64,000 nt of DNA from Persicaria tinctoria (GCA_037127255.1 JBANSL010000004.1:5146001-5210000), one strand, 5' to 3'; counted from the first letter of the stretch, positions 34,051 to 44,685 are shown. The notes: a model not told the origin generated them from the letters alone. Numbers and translations are program-made.

Positions 34051-34379
34051 CTTAGAAAATATTCTTTCAAGATCTTTCAAGGGCTTTGTACGCTCGAAAA
34101 AAGACATCAGATACTCCAGCAGCTCAGATATGTACTCCTTGTACTGCTTGCAAAAAACATAAGACAACCCAAACAATAAGAAACACTCAAGGAGATAATA
34201 ATAAGGGGAAAAGAGAGATCAATAAAGAACAACTACCTTGTAGTTTTCAGTTTACGAGGGTCATTTTCTGGTTTTGAAAAGATATCCAAGTAAGCAGTGT
34301 ACTCAATGGGCTCTCCAAACTTTGAATTGATGTACTTGTTGTAAAACTCATGCAAGTCCAGGTATCAACCAAAAGCTTC
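34051..34379 (-). pseudogene. Captured exons of splicing factor SF3A3 (SF3a60)
   Basis: Two adjacent exons on the minus strand. The first (34379-34237) reads EAFG, a stop, then YLDLHEFYNKYINSKFG and EYTAYLDIFSKPE, ending at donor AAG/GTAG. The second (34146-34051) reads QYKEYISELLEYLMSFFERT then LKDLERIFSK, ending at AAG/GTTAG. Together they match the middle of plant and animal SF3A3, a subunit of U2 snRNP's SF3a. The stop is TGA where the family has Arg (a CGA to TGA change fits). The intron of 90 bp is retained, so DNA rather than cDNA was captured. The rest of SF3A3 is absent. Confidence 0.88.
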
Positions 34380-36700
34380 CTGGAAATTGTAGGAAGTAAA
34401 ATCATATGAAATAAGGGTTTTTAACAAGTAAGCTCTCCAAATAAGTTATCAACCAAAAAAATCCAAGTAAGCACTGTATTCAAATGCTCTCCATATATAT
34501 ACAGTTACACTAAGTTTTAGAAGCAAGGACAAGAAAATTGAGGAAAACATTAACAGGTGAAATATCTATAATATTTTTAAGTTTTAAGCAAGTTTGGTTA
34601 ATATTACATTACCTACCCACCTATAACTTAAAACTGACTTTTTTGGCCAAACATGTAGATTACTTTGGCCAAAAAAGTCAGTTTTAAGTTTACTTTGGCC
34701 AAAAAAGTCAGTTTTAAGTTATATATATACACAGTTACACTAAGTTTTAAGCAAGGACAAGAAAATTGATTCAAGGTTAGTCCCATAAATATAATATTTT
34801 TAAGCTAATGTGACTTGAAGCCTTGTTAACAATTCATGCTTCAAATGTGAGGAAAACATTAACAGATGAATAGAAAATTTGGACATGACAAACATGAGTA
34901 AAAGGAAAAGGAACTCACCGTGGAAAGTCTTCATCAAAAGCTGAACTTGGGTTTCCCTGTCCTTAGTTTCCTGCTATACTTGATCAACTGAGTACCTATC
35001 CTCAAAGCAACAAGGACCTTCAATAAGCCTGCCAAAATAGACACATTTGAGATCTCTTGATAGTTCACACAATCATTGTAATCACATATTTCAAGGGTGG
35101 TAAACTCAGCATCGAAAAAGTGTTGGAGAAGATCAAAAATAAATATAACAATTTAAAAACACAGTAGGAAATCTAGGAGACTAGGACTTATGAAACATTC
35201 AAGTATAAAAACTAATATCAAAAGTAAATATAAGAATGTAAAAACACTAAGATCAAAAGTAAATATAAGAATGTAAAAAGGTATTGGAGAAGATCATCGG
35301 AGAAACAAAGGCTGCGTAAAAAAGTATGATGGGGTCAAACTTACTTAGAGTTGTTTATCAAAAGATTAATGAAATGTTATACACATGCTAATGCAACAAG
35401 AAAAAGCCGCAAAAGCCTCAACCTTTCTAAGAAATACCATGAGCATTGTTCATTAATCATCAACCTAGGTAGATATAAACTCATCAGTCCTTCACTCCTC
35501 CCCCCTCCCCCATATAACAGTTCTTACTGTCTCATTTTTTTAGTATAGGTCTTTTAGTTTCACCAGAATAACATAATGAAAGTCTGCCAGCAATATACCA
35601 TGTCATATCTAGAGAGGAGCATTGTTCATTAATCATCATCCCAGGTATAGATGTAAAGTCATCAGTCCTTCCCCCTTCCCCATATAACAATTCTAATTGT
35701 CTCATTTTATAGTACAGGTATTTTTGGTTTCACCATATTCACATACTGAAAGTCTGGAAACAATATACCTAAATCACACAGCAAAATCCTTCCTAAACGC
35801 TAAAGGTAGCCACTTGGCTATTCACAAGGAGATGACACTTGAGCTTAACAAATCAAGGTTCAAGAGTGTCAAACACAGTTAGAGTAAGCTTCTCTCTCAT
35901 TCATTTTCTGAGTCTTCATACACATGCTAACACCTAATATTGAAGCTATCAAACTAATGGTTCTATGCTTGCACCTTTTTTGTGCAAAAGCTCAGTGAAA
36001 ATTATTAAATAAAAACCAAATCAAAGCTCAGGAACTGTGAACAAAAGGGGGAAAAGAGGAGAGTAATCATCTCAACTCAGAAGCTAATGTACTTACTTTA
36101 GATTCTCAACTGGAGATAATCGGCAAGCATATGGATATCGCAATCTCACATTCTGCAAAGAGAAAAGAGAACAGAGGTATTAGGGCGAAGATCTCCAGAT
36201 GGAAGAGGAAAAAAAAAACTCATATTATGCAATTGATGTCTGCGAAGTGGACAAAAACTGACAAATCAAAACCCTATTTCATTCCCCACATTCGGATCAA
36301 ATTTGAAAAACCCTAGATGGAGACAGATTACACAAATTCGGAACAAATCGAGAGATTACCTAGTAATTTGACACAAAATCGAACAAACCCTTTCCCCACA
36401 TTAAACCCTAACCAACATATTCCACTACCGCTTACTTCGACACAAAATCCAACAAAGAAAGGGGGATTGAGTACCTGCTGCAGGAGAGTCTCCGACGACC
36501 GAGACCGACACCTTGGATATACAGACTTTTCCGCTAGCGACCTTCGATCTACAGTCTCCGGCGACCGATGCCGACCTTCGAGCTGGTTAGGGTTAGGGAT
36601 GACGGTGGGAGCAGCGTTCCTCTCTTTTCTTCTGGTGTAGAGATACTGAGAGGTCGGGCTTGGTTAGGTTGTTTTGTAATTGTGTGTTTTTTTATTTTTT
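34380..36700 (-). other. Further exon-like pieces and non-coding sequence in CACTA
   Basis: Two exon-like blocks on the minus strand have good splice sites but no product I recognise. One is about 35029-34921 (ending at GTGAGTTCC; reads LIEGPCCFEDRYSVDQV, a stop, then TKDRETQVQLLMKTFHG). The other is about 36157-36102 (NVRLRYPYACRLSPVENL, then GTAAGT). A GC-richer block at 36480-36650 with a GTACTC donor looks like a 5' untranslated exon. Direct repeats with ACTTTTTTGGCCAAA words lie at 34620-34720. The rest is AT-rich. Confidence 0.4.
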
Positions 36701-36714
36701 TTTTCACCGAATAA

Positions 36715-36927
36715 AAAAGGTTGTTTTGCTACGGAGGCAACGGAGTCGTAGTAAATTTTACAAAACCGCCTCTTTTTTTGCGACGGTCGATCCTTGCCGT
36801 TTCTACCACCCGTAGCAAATTTTGGTTTTTTTTTGTGTTTAGCTACGGCAACATCACCCCGAAGTTATTGTTTTGATTTTTTTTTTTCCAGTTGCAACGT
36901 CTGCCGAAGGTAACAAGGGTGACAAAT
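36715..36927. repeat. CACTA subterminal repeats, right
   Basis: GCTACGGAGGCAACGG, CCCGTAGCAAA, GCTACGGCAA and related words mirror the left end. Confidence 0.7.
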
Positions 36928-36946
36928 TTAATTATTTTTTGTAGTG

Positions 36947-37362
36947 GAGATGAGCAACGCGAGTCATTTTGAGTCAAGCTCTAACGTGCTAAATGAGCCA
37001 CACGAGCAATTTCGATCTATCATGCCCAACGGGACACGAGAACTAGCTTGACTCGAACTCCAGCGTGCTGAGATAAGCAACGCAGGTCATTTTGAGTCGA
37101 GCTCTAGCGTGCTGAATAAGAGCCACGCAAGCTAATATGTGTTCTATCGTGCCCAGTGGGACACGAGAACACGTACACTTGACTCGAACTCCAGTGTGCT
37201 GAGATAAGCCACGCGAGTTATTTTGAGTCGAGCTCTAGCAGGCTCAACGACCCATGCGAGCTATTTCGTGTTCTATCATGCCCAACGAGACACGAGAACA
37301 CACTTGATTCGAACTCCAACGTGTTGAGATAAGTCACGCAAGTTATTTTGAGTCGAGCTCTA
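36947..37362. repeat. Tandem array of about 128-bp units, right part
   Basis: Three units, each with TTTTGAGTCGAGCTCTAG, a GACACGAGAAC block and TCGAACTCCAG(C/T)GTG. The last word starts at about 37051, 37187 and 37310. It continues the array at 24240-24354. Confidence 0.75.
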
Positions 37363-37524
37363 GAAGATGTATAAATTAATAGCGGAAAACCCCTATTAAT
37401 TAATTTATATTATTAATTTATATCAGCTATATAAATATATTCAACGTTATCTTAATTCCATTACAAGAAGCAAACTCGGGATTACCCTGAGACACCCCAT
37501 CAGTGTTCACGTACCTTGACTCAA

Positions 37525-37824
37525 CTAGTCGTAGGCAATAGGTGCCCACCAATAAATAAGCATCTCCTCCCTGTTGGGTAGAGACGACTCATCTAGACAA
37601 CCCCTAATTAAAGGCCTTGTCAAACTCAACCATGGAGTTGGGTCATCAAACACCAACCCATTCCTCAATTTCCATGGCCACCACACTGGTAGCAAACATG
37701 GATGACCAGAGCAATGCCCCTGTGTAGTAAGTAGTAACGCTATAGAAACTTGCTTGATTCGAGAACAATCACGAAGAAGATGGGTGATATCCTCCAATGC
37801 ATTTATTAAATCACAGTGGATCAT
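37525..37824 (-). pseudogene. LINE fragment (zinc-finger to RNase H start)
   Basis: Minus-strand ORF with EDITHLLRDCSRI, the end of the plant L1 zf-RVT domain (H-x3-DC), then RNGLVFD and a degenerate linker ending IYWWAPIAYD where the RNase H would begin. Compare ETELHLLRDC and RNSMVFEG in the LINE at 51090-53412. Too short to be functional. Confidence 0.6.
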
Positions 37825-37859
37825 ACGATGTTGGGAGTCACACGCCCAAGCACACCTGC

Positions 37860-38244
37860 GCTAACCAATTAAGTCGAACACACAAGTCGAGTAGGATTCC
37901 ATCTTAAAATCAATTGGTGCCTGGATGAGTAGCCCACTCACTTATATGCAAGAATTAGATTCATCGTATTTTCCATGTGGGATACTATCCCATGCCACTT
38001 TATATATATTCTTAACAGCATTACCATTACAAACTATACAAGCAACATCCCTAATTAACAAGGAGTCAACGAGATCTCTTAGCATTCGTAAGGAACTAAG
38101 GACCCTTCCTATATACACTGTGATACATAATACCTTATATATATATATATAAAAAATAAAAAAAACTCTTATTTTTTTCTTTTTTGATATAAATATAATG
38201 GACCTTGAAAAAAAAGCACAGATTATTAAGATTAATGAATAAAG
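37860..38244. other. Non-coding stretch downstream of the P450 gene
   Basis: No gene. TA run at 38134-38149. On the minus strand this is the 3' flank of the P450 gene; a TTTATTCATT word lies just after its stop codon. Confidence 0.45.
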
Positions 38245-38874
38245 TCAAAGCTGGGAGAGCAAATCGACCATATAAGGACGAGGCTTACAAATCGCATTAA
38301 GGTGTTTGCTTTTAGTTATGGTGATCCCAACGGCGCCCATCGAGGTCTCCTCCATGTCCACTACCCCACCCTCCGCGCTCTCGAACTCGAAGCACTGAAT
38401 CAGCGTGGCCAGGGCCAGCATCATGGTCCGCATCGCGAGGTTCGAGCCGGGGCACACCCTCCTCCCTACACCGAACGGGAGGAACCTGTAGCCGAGCCCG
38501 GACTCCCCGGCCTCGAACCTCTCGGGCTTGTAAGCAAGTGGGTCTTCCCACACATTCGGATCGTGGTGGATGGCCCACGCGTTGACTAGGAGGGTGGTGC
38601 CCTTAGGGACGTGGAAGCCTGCTATAGTGGTGTCTGCCGAGGAGCAGTGGGGGACGAGGAGTGGGGCCACCGGGAATAGGCGGAGCGTCTCGTTGACCAC
38701 GCAGCGGAGGAAGGGGAGGCTTGGGAGGTCAGAGTCGTCGACGAGGCGGTTTGTGCCGATGCGGGAGTCGATCTCGGCTCGTGCCTTTTGGAAGGTGGCC
38801 GGGTGGTTCAGGAGGAGGGACATTGCCCATTCCATTGAGCGTGCAGAGGTATCGGTACCTGCCATCAGCATCAC
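38245..38874 (-). CDS. Cytochrome P450, CYP81-type, exon 2 (residues 292-500)
   Basis: Second and last exon of the P450 whose first exon is at 54751-53879. The acceptor TTGTATATGCAG/GTG gives phase 0. It carries the oxygen-binding I-helix AGTDTS (296-301), the K-helix ETLR (353-356), PERF (408-411) and the heme loop FGVGRRVCPG with Cys432. The stop follows PYMVDLLSQL. All catalytic signatures of a plant A-type P450 are present and the frame is clean. The preceding ATG-led extension in this frame belongs to the intron. CYP81 members hydroxylate isoflavonoids, lignans, glucosinolate precursors and other specialised metabolites at the ER; the substrate here cannot be told. The overlapping ORFs on both strands are shadows of its GC-rich codons. 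Confidence 0.9.
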   Translation of the reverse strand: MMLMAGTDTSARSMEWAMSLLLNHPATFQKARAEIDSRIGTNRLVDDSDLPSLPFLRCVVNETLRLFPVAPLLVPHCSSADTTIAGFHVPKGTTLLVNAWAIHHDPNVWEDPLAYKPERFEAGESGLGYRFLPFGVGRRVCPGSNLAMRTMMLALATLIQCFEFESAEGGVVDMEETSMGAVGITITKSKHLNAICKPRPYMVDLLSQL

Positions 38875-39793
38875 CTGCATATACAAGATATCAGTTCGTT
38901 CGGTGTTACACTTAATTATTTTGGATATAAAATCACATTAAAAAAATTTATAAAAATTATATTTATATTTACATGTATATAAAATTTTATTACAAAATTT
39001 TTTTAATTGAAAATTATGAATAATTAAAATATTGATTATTTTAGAAAATATTTTTTACGTATATTTTTTTTGAAATATATATTTTATTAATAAAAGTTTA
39101 TAGACATGTTATTATAAGTGTATACAGCTAAATATAATTTTTAAAATTTTTTAATGTGAATTTATATTCGAAATAATTAAACCGAGTGTAATACACAAAT
39201 TGTTATAGGGGATCTAAAAGTGTTATAGGCCAGTTTTATTAATTAGAAAGGATGATACGTTAATTAATTAGAGGGACTCTTGATGATTATTTACACACAT
39301 GGTTGTTTTTGTGGCAGTAGTTTGATGGTGACCAATTAATGAATGGATGTGGAGATTACTGGATGATAATTTCAGGGGATAGGTTAGCCACTTTTTATTT
39401 AATTTGTGGAAGACATTTTTTTTTTTAGATCGAAACAAAGAAAAGAAAAAAGGCACACGTATTACATGCTAATTATTAATCATATAATTGGATGGAAATT
39501 TAATTTATTTGCGGAGTGATGATCATAGAGCTAATCAAGAGAGAAAGAGAAATGAGAGTGAAATGGATTGAATATGTGTGTTTCTCATTTACAGAACAAT
39601 GAATCAATACAGGGGAGTGAGAGATGGAGCTATATAGTAGGGGTGGGCACAAATCCCGCAAATCCCGATTCCGTCCCGGTCCCGTCTCGATCCCGGTGGA
39701 ATTTAGGACAAAATAGTGAATTCCGTCCCGCAAAAATTATGCGGGACGATCCCGGTGGGATCCCGCAAATCTCGTCCCGTCCCGCATGTAGTA

Positions 39794-39794
<1 letters not shown>

Positions 39795-39866
<72 letters not shown>
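39795..39866. repeat. (TAA)24 microsatellite, 5' flank of RT unit
   Basis: 72 bases of uninterrupted TAA, ending exactly where unique GC-rich sequence (CATGCGATCAGCG) begins. Confidence 0.95.
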
Positions 39867-39868
<2 letters not shown>

Positions 39869-42800
39869 TGCGATCAGCGATCGGCAAACAGGCGAGGCCG
39901 TCGGTGAGGGCAGGTAATTCCGGCGGTTCTGGGTGGCCGGTGTTGGGACTCCCGAGGCCGGAACCCTTTCTCGGCGGCAGGAGAGGCCTGGGCGAGGCAG
40001 TAGAGGCTTCTTCGTCGGGGCTGTGTGTTCAGCGAACGGGTTCAGCGGGGTCGCAAGCTTCAGCAGCGATTGGCGGTCAGAGTTGTTCGGCGATGGCTTC
40101 GCCGGCCCTTCCTGGCGTTCAGAATCGTCTTTTTGGGAGCCGCCTTCGGCCGGAAGCTGCCCCTCTCTTTGGCGCTTCGGTCTAGTCTTCTCGGAGTCGA
40201 CTGATCTCACCAGGTTTGTTCTTCATCCCGCAATCTCCCTTCCCTTTGCTGGTTTGTGCTTCTTCGCCCTTTTGGTTCGTGCTTCTTCGATCGTGGTCGC
40301 ATCCGGTGGTGCTGCGTCTTGGCTGTGTCATTGTCCCAGTGAGCAGGTTAGTTCCCGACGTCCTTCGCAGTGCTGGATGTGTTGATCGACCGGTTTGCTT
40401 CGGGGCTCTTACTCGGCTTCTTGATTGAATTCGACACTACTACTTGATCGTATTTGCCTTGGCTACTGTTTGAATTTGAATTTGATTTGATATTGCGCTG
40501 CTTGGGTCTACTGGTCGTTCAGAGGGATCAATCAGCGTCGGGATAACGGTTTGTCGCCATGTCGGTCCCTAAGGAACGTTTTCTTTGCCCTTTTGTTAGC
40601 CTCCATAATTGCCCCAACGGTGGTGGTCGTGGACTTGTCAGAACAGCCTTCTTACGTCATTTCAAGGATAGACATGGTTCCGTCATCGCTGTTGTTGACA
40701 CTTGTTCACTTTTGTCGTCTTCTCCGGCCGCCTATGCCGCTGCTGAGGCTACTTTTCGAAGGTTGAACGTGTGGTTATGTGGGGTTTGTTGTTCCCTTCA
40801 CACGTTACGTTCTCCATGCCGTCATCCCGATGGAGTTGTTGTTTCCCTGCCGGACGATGGTGGTGGTAATGCTCTGTTTTTCATTTTCAATATTGATTAC
40901 CCTGTTTTGCCGCCTACTGCGCCAGGTTCTGTTTTGTTGTCCCCTGTTTCGCTAAATGGGAGTGCTCCACGTTTAAATTTTCCATGGGTGGATTCTTGTG
41001 ATAGTGGGACCACGCGGGTTGATGTTGGATGGGATTTGAGTACTTTTGATCGTCTTTTGGTCAAGGGACTACGCACAGTTAAGTCCGTACCGCCACGTTG
41101 TCGTCTTGGTTTTGCTCGGGCTCTTAAAGGGGTGCTTGACCATGTTATTGCCGCCCCTGATGACATTGCTGGTTGGGTTCGGTTTCTGGCTATGCCCATC
41201 TGTGTTTTGCTTGCTTTTGTACCACAGAGTAGTAGCGATCGTCGATCGGGTGTTCGACGTACTCGCCAGGAGGAGTCGATTGCGAGTGCTCTTGTTGATT
41301 GGAGCACTCCGGGGGGTGACATTGGATTGCTTAGGGCTGCCTTGAGGGCAGCCCCTGTTTCTTTCAGCGAGGGTGTTGGGGATGATGATGAGCCTCACAC
41401 ACCGGAGCTCAACCTCCGTCAATGTCGTAAGAAGATTTCTGATGGGCATTTCACTGCTGCTATACGGGTTCTCTCTTCTTCCGGTGTTGCTCCTTACTCT
41501 ACTTCTACTTTGATTGCGCTTCGGGACAAGCACCCTGATGCCCCCCTCCCTGTTTTGCCTTGTGGTTTCGCCCCTCGGCCTTCTATTGTTGCTCGTCCGC
41601 CCATTGTGTTGGATTCCATAAGGAGTTTCCCGCGTGGTACTTCTTGCGGTAGGGATGGGCTCAGGGCCCAACATCTTTTGGATTGTCTGAGTGGTGCGGC
41701 AGTTGCTGTTTCTGATGAGCTTCTTGTTTCCATTACGGGGGTGGTGAACATCTTCTTGGAGGGTCGGTGTCCGTCTGCTCTCGGGGAGTATGTTGCAAGT
41801 GCCCCTCTGACTCCCCTGGTCAAACCAGGGGGTGGTATCCGCCCTATTGCTGTCGGCACGATCTGGAGGCGCCTTGTGTCTAAGGTGGGTGCTTTCTTGG
41901 TTGGGCCTCAGTTATCTGGGTATTTTAGGGACCTGCAGTTCGGAGTTGGTGTTTCTGGAGGTGGTGAGGCCATTCTGCATGCCGTAAATAGGCTTGTAGA
42001 GTCTCGTGGCTCTGAGATGGGTCTTTCTATGCTGTTGGTGGACTTCCAAAATGCATTCAACTTGGTTGATCGCACTACTCTGCTTTTGGAGGTCCGTCGT
42101 CAGTGCCCTGGCCTCTCGCGGTGGGTCGAGTTCTGTTATTCTAGCCCTGCTCGGCTCTACTACGGGGAGCACTGTCTTTGGTCTTGCCAAGGGGTTCAGC
42201 AGGGTGATCCCCTTGGTCCGCTGCTCTTTGCTTTGGTCTTGCATCCTCTGTTATGCAAGATCCGGGATTCGTTTGATTTATGCTTGCAAGCTTGGTATTT
42301 GGACGACGGTACTATTGTAGGAGACACTCTTGTGGTTGGCCAGGTTCTTGATATGATTATGTCTGATGGTCCAGCGCTTGGGTTGCACCTTAACGTGGAT
42401 AAAACTGAGGTCTTCTGGCCGGTTGTGGATCCTAGGGGCTTGGTGCCTGGTGTTTTCCCTGCCCTTATTGCTCGACCTGTTTCTGGCGTTACGGTTTTGG
42501 GGGGTCCTGTCAGTACTTGCCCTGTTTACAGCGCCGAGATTGTTGCGACTCGGGTGGCCAAGACCGTTGAGCTTATGGGTCTTGTTGCCAAACTTGAGGA
42601 TCCCCAGAGTGAGCTGCTTTTGATTCGGGCTTGTTCTGGTATCTCTAGACTCTACTTCACCTTGCGTACTTGTCCGCCGGTTGTCGTTATCCCAGCTCAG
42701 TCTACCTTTGACAGTGCCCTCCGTGTCTGTTTAAAGCGTATTGTGGCTGTTTCTGGACCCGGGTTTGGTGATTGGCAGTGGAGATTGGCTACTCTTCCGT

Positions 42801-43868
42801 TTCAGTACGGTGGCCTTGGTGTTTATGTTGTTGGTGACGTCATGCATTATTCTTTTCTAGCCTCTCGCCTGCAGTCTTCTGGGTTGCAGTCTTCGCTCCT
42901 CCGCTTTGCTGGGTTGCCCGTGGGTGAGGGACCCTCTTTCGATGCTGCGCTGTGTGCCTTCAATGGTCTTACCGGTTCTGATTTCAGCCGTGATTCTTGC
43001 GAGTTCGCTGCCCCCAAACTTATGAAGAAATTGGCAGATGTGTACTTCGCTCGGATTGTGGCTTCTTCGGAGTCGGTTTTCTCATTGACCCCGCGGCAGG
43101 TGGTGTTGTGGAGGTCTCAGCATGGGTCCCACTCGTCTGATTGGCTCAGAGCAGTTCCTATTTCTGGGCTCGGTCAGACCATGAATGGTAGGACTTACAG
43201 GTCTGTCCTCTGCTATCGTTTGGGTATCCCTCTTTTTCGTCCTGGTCTTCCTTGCTCTGCATGTGGTCGTGTTTTTGAGGATGACACTTTTGGGGATCAT
43301 GCTGTGTCGTGTTCGAGTTCTATTGGGCTCAAACATCGGCATAATCTTGTCCGTGATACCCTCTTCGACATTTGCTTCCGTGCTGGGATCTCCTCTGGGA
43401 AGGAAGTGGACATCGGAGTTGTTGACAGTCTTGACAGACCTCTTAGGCCCGCTGACATTCTTCTTTACTCTTGGGATCGGGGTCGAGATGTGTGTGTTGA
43501 TATCACGGGATCCTCCCCCCTCACTCAGACATGCTTGGCTTCCTTCGCTCCTGGACGGTGTGTTCTCGACGCAGCGCGGCGTAAGTGCACCAAGTATCGG
43601 GATGTGTGCTCTGCTGCTGGTTATGGGTTTTTGCCTTTTTCTTTCTCCTCCTTTGGTGAGCTGGATGGGGATGCGATTGCGCTTCTGGGACGGATCCGTT
43701 CCTTCTCTTTAGCCTTAGATTCTAGTTCTCGTCTAGCTGCTCATATTTTTACCAGAGTTTGTTTTTCCATTGCCAAGGGGGTTGGCGCGCAGCTTGTTTC
43801 TCGGTTGTCCGCTAACTTCTTGTAAACATTCGGTTGTTTGATTTCTATACAATTTGGAGTTTAAAAAA
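39867..43868 (+). mobile_element. Candidate non-LTR retrotransposon inserted in TAA repeats
   Basis: Unique unit of about 4.0 kb between TAA repeats: a GC-rich leader of 692 bp, one ORF of 1088 codons, a 3' tail of about 43 bp and then AAAAAAAATAATAATAATAA. It has no LTRs or terminal inverted repeats of its own. The edges are inferred from the change between microsatellite and unique sequence. Whether it is mobile by itself or host-derived cargo of the hAT is open. Confidence 0.6.
40559..43825 (+). CDS. Reverse transcriptase with zinc fingers and endonuclease-like C-terminus, 1088 aa
   Basis: Intact ORF; ATG follows a GC-rich leader. N-terminal Cys/His clusters: C10, C18 and a FLRHFKDRH pair (a C2H2-like finger), then WLCGVCCSLHT..CRH near 73-91. 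The RT runs from about 350 to 640: GRDGLRAQHL, KPGGGIRPIAVG, the first catalytic Asp in LVDFQNAFNLVD (Asp495), GVQQGDPLGPLLF, WYLDDGT (Asp582/Asp583) and LHLNVDKTE. A thumb-like region follows. At 899-918 is CSACGRVFEDDTFGDHAVSC (C-x2-C-x11-H-x3-C), then Glu949, RPAD966 and VCVDIT (Asp981), a spacing like the restriction-like endonuclease of R2/R4-type elements. No APE nuclease or RNase H. Related ORFs annotated only as reverse transcriptase domain proteins exist in other plants as I recall. All catalytic Asp are kept. Confidence 0.8.
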   Translation: MSVPKERFLCPFVSLHNCPNGGGRGLVRTAFLRHFKDRHGSVIAVVDTCSLLSSSPAAYAAAEATFRRLNVWLCGVCCSLHTLRSPCRHPDGVVVSLPDDGGGNALFFIFNIDYPVLPPTAPGSVLLSPVSLNGSAPRLNFPWVDSCDSGTTRVDVGWDLSTFDRLLVKGLRTVKSVPPRCRLGFARALKGVLDHVIAAPDDIAGWVRFLAMPICVLLAFVPQSSSDRRSGVRRTRQEESIASALVDWSTPGGDIGLLRAALRAAPVSFSEGVGDDDEPHTPELNLRQCRKKISDGHFTAAIRVLSSSGVAPYSTSTLIALRDKHPDAPLPVLPCGFAPRPSIVARPPIVLDSIRSFPRGTSCGRDGLRAQHLLDCLSGAAVAVSDELLVSITGVVNIFLEGRCPSALGEYVASAPLTPLVKPGGGIRPIAVGTIWRRLVSKVGAFLVGPQLSGYFRDLQFGVGVSGGGEAILHAVNRLVESRGSEMGLSMLLVDFQNAFNLVDRTTLLLEVRRQCPGLSRWVEFCYSSPARLYYGEHCLWSCQGVQQGDPLGPLLFALVLHPLLCKIRDSFDLCLQAWYLDDGTIVGDTLVVGQVLDMIMSDGPALGLHLNVDKTEVFWPVVDPRGLVPGVFPALIARPVSGVTVLGGPVSTCPVYSAEIVATRVAKTVELMGLVAKLEDPQSELLLIRACSGISRLYFTLRTCPPVVVIPAQSTFDSALRVCLKRIVAVSGPGFGDWQWRLATLPFQYGGLGVYVVGDVMHYSFLASRLQSSGLQSSLLRFAGLPVGEGPSFDAALCAFNGLTGSDFSRDSCEFAAPKLMKKLADVYFARIVASSESVFSLTPRQVVLWRSQHGSHSSDWLRAVPISGLGQTMNGRTYRSVLCYRLGIPLFRPGLPCSACGRVFEDDTFGDHAVSCSSSIGLKHRHNLVRDTLFDICFRAGISSGKEVDIGVVDSLDRPLRPADILLYSWDRGRDVCVDITGSSPLTQTCLASFAPGRCVLDAARRKCTKYRDVCSAAGYGFLPFSFSSFGELDGDAIALLGRIRSFSLALDSSSRLAAHIFTRVCFSIAKGVGAQLVSRLSANFL

Positions 43869-44295
43869 AATAATAATAATAATAATAATAATTTTTATTA
43901 TAATATAATATATTATTAGTATTGTTATTATGAGCAAATATTATAATTATAATTATAATCATAATCTTCCATTTATAATAATAATAATATTTGTTTATAA
44001 TAATAATATTATTATTTTTTGAGCAAATATTATTTATAATTATAATAATAATTTTCAATTTATAATAATAATTGATTATAATAATAATATTATTATTATA
44101 TAACATTATAATTTAATTTAATAATAATATTACTTTATAATAAAATTATTATTATTATTATTATTATATTACATTATTATATTATTATTATTATATCATA
44201 TTATATTTTTTCTTGTAAAGTATAATTATTTTATAATAATAACAATAAAAATAAGTAATAATATTAATATTATTTTTCTTTTAAATATAACGTGG

Positions 44296-44371
<76 letters not shown>

Positions 44372-44400
44372 GTTATTATTATTATTATTATTATTATTTA
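43869..44400. repeat. TAA/TTA-rich repeats, 3' flank of RT unit
   Basis: (TAA)n from 43869, imperfect ATT/AAT repeats through 44280, then (TTA)n with a single G interruption at 44297-44399. No gene; the Asn/Ile/Tyr ORFs here are repeat translations. Confidence 0.9.
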
Positions 44401-44585
44401 GAGTTACAAGAGGCAAATAGCTAAATACGGTATTTTTCCCAACTATCAATCGATAATGAGACAGTATCTGGTGAATCTCGTCTCAATCCCTTTCCGTTCC
44501 GATCTAGTAAGATAATGTAGCCAAATATGTTGAACATTATAATTAATTATATAATCATTGTATGAATTAATAATAGTATAATAAT

Positions 44586-44587
<2 letters not shown>

Positions 44588-44679
<92 letters not shown>

Positions 44680-44680
44680 G
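44588..44680. repeat. (TAA)n/(TTA)n inverted microsatellite
   Basis: TAA repeats pass directly into TTA repeats, a self-complementary block that ends at the Helitron's left side. Confidence 0.9.
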
Positions 44681-44685
44681 TAGTA

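Larger units (their letters stand above)
24355..36946 (-). mobile_element. CACTA (En/Spm-type) transposon with cargo, 12.6 kb
   Basis: Ends are inverted: CACTACAAAAAATAATTAA on the left (24355-24373) and its exact complement on the right (36928-36946), 19 bp identical. GAGA stands outside both ends (24351-24354 and 36947-36950), consistent with the usual 3-bp duplication in a GA-rich target. Both ends carry subterminal words of the GCTACGGCAA/TTGCCGTAGC type. Inside on the minus strand are TNP2-like and TNPA-like genes, both decayed or doubtful. An intact Agenet gene is on the plus strand and captured SF3A3 exons are on the minus strand. The orientation given is that of the transposase. Confidence 0.93.

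Noticed and set aside
39568..40210. ORFs on both strands across the TAA repeat (Asn, Ile, Leu or Tyr runs)
   Set aside because: Repeat translations joined by chance to the RT leader.
40897..43712. Other-frame ORFs in the RT gene
   Set aside because: Shadows of the 1088-codon frame.
43861..44106. 81-codon minus-strand ORF of Ile/Asn/Tyr
   Set aside because: TAA/ATT repeat translation.
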